From contig CM074858.1 of assembly GCA_037501455.1 (NCBI GenBank), positions 35,275,001 to 35,339,000 of the forward strand: DNA of 64,000 nucleotides, given 5' to 3'. Shown piece by piece: positions 56,746 to 64,000 of the stretch. Source of the stretch: Lantana camara (taxonomy: Eukaryota; Streptophyta; Magnoliopsida; Lamiales; Verbenaceae). The notes beneath the pieces are model-generated. The model was not told the DNA's origin. It worked only from the letters and a program-made list of their open reading frames with translations, and did not search any database. Numbering within the stretch: position 1 is the stretch's first letter; each line of letters begins with the position of its first letter. Made by a program: the position numbers and the translations under genes.

Positions 56746-57464
56746 CTCCCTCATCCGAACTCCAAATGACCTTATTTTTGAACATTTGGAAAGATCTTGA
56801 AGTCTAGAACAACCTCCAATTGGAATCACCTCAATATCTTTTATAGTTTGTGAGATATTATCAATTCTTTTTGGTGTCGCTGCTTTACCGAGAAACTGCA
56901 TTCACCCAAATTCAAGCTTACACCATTTTCTCATTGCTTTGAACTAGAAAACGAGCCATATATGCTCGGAAATCCCTATGTGTCTAGTTTCATTTACAAT
57001 AAGCAAAACTTTATTCCAACTTCTACATCTCAAGATATTTCAATTTTCCTACAGCGTGTGGATTTCCGGAAATTGCCTATTTTTGTCTTACTTCACCAAA
57101 ACCTTCTTTATTGCATTCCTTTCACTCTCTTGGCTCCCATATGTGACTTATATGATAACTATACTTGATTAATTGATAAGTATGCTCCTACTTGACACTT
57201 CTTGGTACTTAATTGCTCAAACGTTATTGTGTGACTTCGTGCCTTATATGAATTGAACTTGAAATAATGAAATAATATGAATACATGATTTCCAATTAGT
57301 AATTTCAACTCTTAGGTGTTAATTGGTGTTTATACATGCCTAGTGTTAATGGATTGCTTGGTTTTATTTATTTACATGAGCATTGCCGTGCGTCCTACTT
57401 GGTCTCATATTGAGTCATGTCTCACGGGTTCCCACATTCCCTTTCTTGTCCAGTTTTTCTCCAG

Positions 57465-57527
57465 GGCGGAGATCATGGATCGTGTGGGCATTGTCTTGTA
57501 GCCTTATCTTGTCCCGTCGCTCGTCAG
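57465..57527 (+). other. Predicted leader exon 2 (C 5' LTR)
   Basis: 63 nt between TTTTTCTCCAG and CGTCAG|GTGAGGTTT. The copy is at 63888-63950. Confidence 0.5.
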
Positions 57528-57706
57528 GTGAGGTTTAATTCTAGATACTTAGAACCCTTACAACCCTATTTGTGTTTTCGGCCAAAAGGTATATATAATT
57601 ATAGTTTTCAAATCTTATTGATTTACAACGGATTTCTTGATTTTAACGGATTGATTGATTGATTGATTGATTGTTTTGGCGAGTAAGCATGTTCACATTG
57701 GGGCTC

Positions 57707-57891
57707 GAGGGTAGTGTATTAAGCCAATGGAGGATGCAAGGGCTGACGGGTAACTCTTGCACTATCCTCACAAACTGTGGGATCACCTCTGAATCCACCA
57801 GGAGGTTTGGTGGAGGAAGAAATCCCGTGCGTGGGAGTCATGTTCCCAACGCACACCATGATTGGATGGCGGGGCCTTGCAATCCGCCATC
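57707..57891 (+). ncRNA. Predicted multi-hairpin RNA domain (C 5' LTR)
   Basis: HP1: GAGGGTAGTG (57707-57716) with CACTATCCTC (57760-57769), around GGGCTGACGGG. HP2: CCACCA-GGAGGTT-TGGTGG (57795-57813). HP3: GTGCGTGGGA with TCCCAACGCAC around GTCATGT (57827-57854), a long stem. HP4: GATGGCGG with CCGCCATC around CCTTGCAAT (57865-57891). This is the clearest example in the window. Confidence 0.65.
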
Positions 57892-58187
57892 ACCCGGATG
57901 AAGAAGGATGGACTGAAATTGCTAATTGTGCATGGAATTATTTGTGTGATCACCTAATTCATTAATTAAATTGAATGATTGTACACTTTTGGTGAAAGGT
58001 TGGAGTTTTGGCCTCACTCGCCGGGCCACGTACTGAATTGATCGTGATTGAATTATTAAACTGATTAGTTGTAATCTCGGGCGAGTCCTACTTTTCTATT
58101 GAACTTATATTGCTTTCTTTTATAAAATCTTACCCGAGATTATAGCTTGCATGGTAATTGCGCTAATATTTATTTATACCCCTCACT

Positions 58188-58204
58188 CAGTCCGTGTTGG
58201 ACTG
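58188..58204 (+). ncRNA. CAGTC/GACTG hairpin (C 5' LTR)
   Basis: CAGTCC-GTGTT-GGACTG within CCTCACTCAG...ACCCCTC, 25 nt before TTTTGCAG. Confidence 0.57.
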
Positions 58205-58614
58205 ACCCCTCAACTTTTCAGTTTTGCAGGATCGTGCTAGGCGGGAATTCGAGTCTAGCTTATCTTTTATTCGGGTCGAGCACTTCACCTCATATTTTGG
58301 TTCATGTATTGATACTTCTTATATTTGGTATTATGCCTTAGTCATGTTGGATACGATATTGTATTGATATGTAAATGTGGGTATCTATTAGTAAATATGT
58401 AAACATGGTACCTATAAGTATTGAATGTTGTGCTTCCGCTTTTATTGCTCCGAATTGTTTATTGGTATTAATTGAGGGTACCCGCCTAGCTTTTGAGTTT
58501 TTTGTCACCCGTTCGCTATAGTTTTGGGTCATGTACGGATCAGCCGTTTCGTATGTGGACTGAGCTATAGTGCGGGGGTGTGGCATCTCGGTGTTCCGGG
58601 TGCTACATCTTAAG

Positions 58615-58627
58615 TGGTATCAGAGCC
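58615..58627 (+). promoter_or_regulatory. Primer-binding site of element C
   Basis: TGGTATCAGAGCC, 7 nt after the LTR end. Confidence 0.88.
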
Positions 58628-61600
58628 CGGTTGCAAAACCGCGGTTCTAGTGTCTTGTCGTGTCGCGTCTAAGTCGAACGGTATAGGATTAATTGATAAT
58701 TTGCGAGTCTTGCATCTTGTTTGGAACTACTTGAACTTATTTGAATTGATTTGAACTTACCTGAACATCCTTGAGCTACTTGGTGACTTGTGCATGGCAT
58801 TGATTTATATTACTACTTGATGATTAATTGAATTTCTATGGCTTTGAATTTATATGTTTAATGTGTTTTACTCTAACTTAGTTGGATTAATTGTCGCATT
58901 TTGCATCGAATATGTGTTTAATTGCTAATTAGGTGGCATGAGCATGTATTAACCCCATGCATTTATATTTGAGACAAGTTGTGATTATAGGCTATATATA
59001 AAGATGATGTTAAACCACGACTAATTTCTACGACAACTACAATCTACCGCAAGCCCCTTTCTTTTGCTTTGAAGTTGGAAAGAATACTTAGCGATTTTTG
59101 AAAAGTTAGTTAACCGGGGACAAGAGATTCATATAATTCGATAGAGAGAGAAGGAAGTCTTGAGGGTATCAATGATTCGGGGTTCAGATTTGTAAGCAAG
59201 AGAGGGTCTTTCGCTTGCTGGAACTAAAATCAAAGTGTGAGAAGATGGTAACTCAAATGATTCGGGTCGAGGTTAAATTTGGGAATTAAGCTTGAGATGA
59301 ATCGAGACACTTCGGATTTTGGGAAGAAGGTTTGGATTGATCGAGAAGGATTTAAGGAATCGACCAATCTTGGGTTCATTGAAATAAAAAGTAGGAGAAT
59401 AGAACATGGAAATAGTCAATGTAGCTCTACAAGGAATTAAGATAATTTGGATTTCGGGTTAAAAAGAAGGCGGATAGGAAGAAGTAAAGAGGATCGATCA
59501 ATATAGTGGGTTCAAGTTTACTGAAAGCCAAGATACTCAAGATTTTATCTTGGGTAAGATTGAGTTTATTTTCGGATCCAAGATGAATTGCCATGCGGTG
59601 GGATTAAATTGGTATACATGGAACAACAAATGGAAACAGTAAAGTAAGACAAGGAACTTTTGGAGGTAATTATATGCTCAAGGTGTAGGCAAGTAAGAAG
59701 ACAAGTCATATAACCGATTCAAATTCACAAAGAGAGGATTTAGAGCGTTTCAATCAAGGTGGTGATTAGATGAAACCGGGGCCACAATTGGAGCTTAGCC
59801 TTCAAGAGAAGTTGGGATACTAATTTTATAAGTGGAAAAGGATTTGAATGCAAGAATTATAATCTCGAATTATAAGGTTATACAAGTGATACAAGGAAAC
59901 TTCGGTCGAGGAGATAATTGTAGTGAAGATTCGGGCAATACTTAGAGATCGATACTTGGAAAAGAAGAGATCGATACATGGAAAAGAATCGGGTTCAAGA
60001 AATTTCAATCCCGTGCGATGGCAATGTATGGGTTGAGGATAGAGACTTTTGAAGAATTGGAAGACCGTGGGTAACAAGAAATGATCAACAAATGCAAGGC
60101 GAGCTTGTAATTCAACAAACATGGAAGGAGTGCCAAGCTAAATGATGTAACTACGGTGACAGGTTCAAAGCATTCATGGCACGTGTATCATACGTTGTTT
60201 AAATTATTTAAATTCCTTTATTTATATGTGCATCTTTATTTGAGCTTAATTGTTTGATGTGTTGCATCTTAATTATTTATAAGTGTAATAAGTGCATCGA
60301 CATCTTAACCCAACATGCATTTTAAGTGTTTTCTTGATAGAAAATCTCTCTACCTCATCTATCAAGCATTACTTCAACTGAGACACAACTGAAGTATGAT
60401 ACGGAAAGAATTGGGTTGCAAAGTGAGGAACAAAAAGGAGAAAGAACAATTGAAAGGCCGGGAAAAATAGTTAGGAGTTGGATCGAAGAAGTTGTCACTT
60501 CAAAAATAAACATGAGATGAAATGTCAGAACAAGTGGCGAGATTTGAAATCGTTGATATCAAGGAAGTTGAGTCGACCGGGGAAATGACTTCAAATTGGT
60601 GGGTGTGCTCAAATGGATTACATTTATTAGAAGCAACAAAAATGTAAGGGTTACAAATAATGGGGTTACTTGAAAGCAACAACAAGGGATGAATTAGGAG
60701 ATTGAGATGCTTGATGACCTCCAAGGTCAGGATGAGGATATTTAGAAAATAATTTTGGAAAGGGTGAGAGCTTCAAGAAATGGAATGGATATTCAAGAAA
60801 TGAGGAAGGATTCAGTGCTCGTTGGATTTTCAATTGAGATAGAGAAATATTTCGGGAATGAGATCGAGAGTTAGAGGTACTTCAAGATAATCAAAAAGAA
60901 GAGAAGCTTGGATTTGAGAAAGGGTAGAACTAGTTCCAGAAGTTAGACGGAAAATATTCTTGTTTTCTTAAGGGGGAGAGCCGGTCGGGGAACAACTTAA
61001 AGTCGATGTTTGGATCTCACTTGGGAGAGTTGAAACTTCAAGGAAAATGGTTCTTTCGGAAAATCTCTATCGGAACTAGGTGAATGAAGTCTTCAATATC
61101 TCAAGTCTCGTGCGCCTAAAGTTCTCAAATGGAGATCCCTAAAAGTCTCATAAGGAGGCATATCTTGAGCCGAGTTGAAATTGAAACAAATTTGATGAGA
61201 AATGGGAGAGATCGTGATTTTTATAAGTTGATTAAGTTTGCTTTGATCAAAGGTAAGAATCTTTCAAGGAAAGCGACTGTCATTCAAGATTTGCACGAAG
61301 TGACCTAAGAGATGCGACACTATTACCATGGTACAAGATAAAAATAACTCGACGGGAACATTCTCTATCGCAAAGGATCATATGAGAATTACTTGAACCG
61401 GGAATATTATGAAGGATAAAAGTTAGACCTCGAGTTATCAAATAATTAGTCCGGGCATTGGAGGAGGTCAACTATAATTTGTGAGAAGAATAAGTAGGTC
61501 GGATTGCTATCAAGTACATATTTAAGAATTGAATCTTTGAACTGTGGTGATAGAAAGGATAGAAAATTGGATCGCGGGATGAAGATTGAGTAATTATTGA

Positions 61601-61898
61601 AGTATATACATGCGTTAGGCATTTCACGGTTGACATTTTGGTTAGAAGGGATCCCGATCAAAGAATCAAGTATTAAATTAAGTCACTGCCATTGAAGTTT
61701 CCTAAGACCATGGTGAACGGTACACCTAAACATGCATATCACGTGCAATATACATTTTACTATCACCACGTATGGTTCTTTGTATTTTTAAATTACTTTT
61801 CTATGACTAGTTGGTATATTTGGCTTCTTCTACTTGTTCATTACATGACGTTCTGTATGAATGTTTAATTAAGTGTTCTTTGGGATCCTTGCTTGTAT

Positions 61899-62003
61899 GA
61901 GAGTCGGGGTACTCTCCTTGCTTGTGTGAGAGTCGGGGTACTCTCCTTGCTTGTTTGAGAGACGGGGTTCTCTCTTTGCTTTTTTGAGAGACGGGGCTCT
62001 CTC
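61899..62003 (+). repeat. Four-unit CGGGG-loop hairpin array (C)
   Basis: Units 61899-61916, 61928-61945, 61957-61974 and 61986-62003. The first two pair GAGAGT with ACTCTC, the last two GAGAGA with TCTCTC: a base-pair swap with an unchanged CGGGG loop, in neighbouring copies. Confidence 0.82.
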
Positions 62004-62036
62004 ACCGCTTGCTTTAAAGATTTAGAACTCGAGTAT

Positions 62037-62073
62037 GGACCTGGGGACCAGGTCCTCTTAAGGGGAAGAGAGT
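62037..62073 (+). promoter_or_regulatory. PPT-proximal hairpin and PPT (C)
   Basis: GGACCTGG-GGA-CCAGGTCC (62037-62055) replaces the GAATCCG hairpin of other families with unrelated but perfectly paired arms. CTTAAGGGGAAGAGAG follows, up to the LTR. Confidence 0.78.
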
Positions 62074-64000
62074 TGTAACGGCCCGTTTTCAATTTATGCA
62101 TTATGTGATAATTTATCTACATTTCATAATATTATATGTACTATATTTCTATGCATTTATGTGAATTATCCTTAACGTGAAATTTACATGAAATAATTGA
62201 TGATGTGCTTAATTGATATTATGTGACATTATATTACAAATTGTTTTCATGAAATTATTGTTAACGTGAGAATTTATGTGAATTAATTGCCGAACATGTT
62301 TTATTTGATTAATTGACTTTACTTTATCATTTCCTAATCATATGGACTTAATTGCATGAACCAGTCTTGGACTTAAGTATTCATTTCTTCCTATCACATC
62401 CTTCATTGCATGACTTATAAAGCTTAGGGACCTAAGTGTAAGAAGTGCCTGGTCATCTCATTTAGTGGAAGAATCATGTAAATATCTTATGTATATCATA
62501 TTCCCCACATTTCATTTCCTCACATTTCATCAAAGTTCACACACTCACACCTACTAAACACCGATCCAAACACCAAGGGAGGATGAAGGAGGATTTCACC
62601 ATATTTCAAGCTTTAATTCAAGGAGAGAATTGCACAAGTTGAAACATCATCATCTTCATCACCTTCATCCTTTCTTTCTTCATAAATAAGGTAGATTGAG
62701 AAGTACATGATTTCTTGATTGAAGTAGGGTTTGTCGATTTGAATGTAAATCCTTGTTTATTTATGATTAGAAGCATGAGTGGGATCATTAGACTTCAAAG
62801 CTTGCATGAATCCATGAATAATATGAGAGTTGGATAGCATGAAATTATATAGGTTTGAGTGATGAATTTTGGATGATCTAAGCATGTTTCCTTGGATTAA
62901 ATGTTAACTTAATGATGTCTCCAAGTTATATGCACGATATATAATTGTTTTGGAGTGCTTTGGTTGAGTTTTGTACTGGTTTTGCTCCCCTTTCTTCCCT
63001 CCACGAGCAAGCCCCTGTTTTGCCCCTTTTTCCAGCTCTGGAAAGGTACCCGGGCGGGTAATTTTTATGCATAAAAAAGTACCCGGGCGGGTACTTTTGT
63101 CCCGTAGAGCTTCTGGACAGCTCTACCCGGTCGGGGAACTTTTCCCTTGAATTTTACTCGGCCGGGTACTCCCTCATCCGAACTCTAAATGACCTGATTT
63201 TTGAACCGTTAGGAAGCTCTTGAAGTCTAGAACAACCTCCAATTCGAATCACCTCAATATATTTTCTATTTTGTGAGATATTATCAATTCATTTTCGTAT
63301 CGCTGCTTTACCGACAAACTGCATTCACCCAACTTGAAGCTTACACCATTTTGTCATCGCTTTGAACTAGAAAACGAGCCATATATGCTCGGAGAGCCAT
63401 ATGTGTCTAGTTTCATTTTCAATAACAAAAACTTTATTCCAACTTCTATATCTCAAGATATTCCAGTTTTCCTACAGCGTGTGCATTTCCGGAAATTGCC
63501 CATTTTTGTCTTACTTCACCAAAACCTCCTTTATTGCATTCCTTTCACTCTCTTGGCTCCCATATGTGACTTATATGATAAATACACTTGATTAATTGAA
63601 AATTATGCTCCTACTTGACACTTCTTGGTACTTAATTGCTCAAACATTATTGTGTGACTTCATACCTTATATGAATTGGACTTTAAGTAATTGAATAATA
63701 TGAATACATGATTTCTTGTTAGTAATTTCAACTCTTAGGTGTTAATTGGTGTTTATACATGCCTAGTGTTAATGGATTGCTTGGTTTTATTTATTTACAT
63801 GAGCATTGCCGTGCGTCCTACTTGGTCTCATATTGAGTCATGTCTCACGGGTTCCCACATTCCCTTTCTTGTCCGGTTTTTCTCCAGCGCGGAGATCATG
63901 GATCGTGTGGGCATTGTCTTGTAGCCTTATCTTGTCCCGTCTCTCGTCAGGTGAGGTTTAATTCTAGATACTTAGAACCCTTACAACCCTATTTGTTTTT
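62074..64000 (+). repeat. 3' LTR of element C (partial)
   Basis: Matches 55659-57585. The start reads TGTAACGGCCC. Donor ATAAG|GTAGA at 62690/62691, exon-2 candidate at 63888-63950, then the window ends. Confidence 0.88.
63044..63160 (+). repeat. GC palindrome cluster with extra copy (C 3' LTR)
   Basis: GGTACCCGGGCGGGTA occurs twice (about 63046 and 63079), separated by an AT-rich spacer that itself contains ttttatgcataaaa. The 5' LTR has one copy. Confidence 0.72.

Larger units (their letters stand above)
55659..58607 (+). repeat. 5' LTR of element C
   Basis: 2,949 bp. A candidate TATA (CATATAAATATC, about 56051) precedes exon 1, which ends at donor ATAAG|GTAGATTG (56275/56276). GC palindromes 56655-56745, exon-2 candidate 57465-57527, hairpin domain 57707-57891, CAGTC hairpin 58188-58204, acceptor TTTTGCAG (to 58229). 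Confidence 0.88.
58608..62073 (+). other. Internal region of element C, non-coding
   Basis: 3.47 kb without retroelement ORFs, distantly similar to P interiors (for example 59559-59640 against 18627-18700). Landmarks: post-PBS block 58977-59052, GGTGACAGGTTC from 60156 with CACGTG, GGTGAACGGTAC 61712-61723, hairpin array and PPT. Confidence 0.8.
55659..64000 (+). mobile_element. Element C: LARD-like element (3' LTR cut by window end)
   Basis: 5' LTR 55659-58607, PBS 58615-58627, interior 58608-62073, PPT, 3' LTR from 62074. Starts TGTAACGCCCC, ends GTGCTACA. No coding capacity. The LTRs differ by scattered substitutions, a 25-bp duplication present in the 5' copy (near 56341-56380) and an extra palindrome in the 3' copy (63060-63100). 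Confidence 0.88.

Overview
The window is plant nuclear DNA from a retrotransposon-rich, probably heterochromatic region of a flowering plant. It is AT-rich, and I see no host protein-coding gene, tRNA gene or rRNA gene. Almost every base belongs to nested LTR retrotransposons, most of them non-coding and LARD-like: long LTRs of about 2.6-4 kb, short non-coding internal regions, a tRNA-iMet-type primer-binding site and a purine-rich PPT. LTR starts of the TGTAACGCCC type and the spacing to TGGTATCAGAGC suggest non-autonomous relatives of Ty3/gypsy (Tekay/Del-like) elements; this is inference because no gypsy protein remains. The only recognisable proteins are in one 4.9-kb Ty1/copia element at 37607-42489, whose gag-pol is broken.

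Layout: 1-8445 element A (minus; 3' LTR cut by the window start). 8446-9655 left piece of a plus-strand LTR, family Y. 9656-51602 element X (minus), split by two large insertions. The first is P (14670-36652, plus), an LTR-internal-LTR-internal-LTR array whose second and third LTRs carry the same nested 3.16-kb solo LTR (family E). The second is Q (36667-47504, minus), with an internal region of only 0.8 kb, whose 3' LTR holds the copia element. 51603-52856 is an LTR fragment Z (minus) that received X. 52857-54946 is the right piece of family Y. 54947-55658 is an unclassified fragment. 55659-64000 is element C (plus; 3' LTR cut by the window end). Letters are names for this window only.

The most interesting content is not protein. 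The element families are diverged in sequence but share, in the same order, small conserved modules: (1) a roughly 85-bp inverted-repeat block in U3; (2) clusters of GC-rich palindromes in the LTR, different in sequence between families; (3) splice-like signals bounding a 42-75-nt leader exon in every LTR long enough to show it; (4) a chain of hairpins downstream of that exon with changing stems but recurring loops; (5) a CAGTC/GACTG hairpin just before the next acceptor-like site; (6) a tandem array of hairpins with a CGGGG loop upstream of the PPT; and (7) a last hairpin abutting the PPT. Compensatory and G-U-type changes in the sense orientation suggest selection on RNA structure. If correct, these elements carry a multi-part structured RNA that may let them use proteins encoded elsewhere. 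No folding program or database search was run; all comparisons were made by eye.
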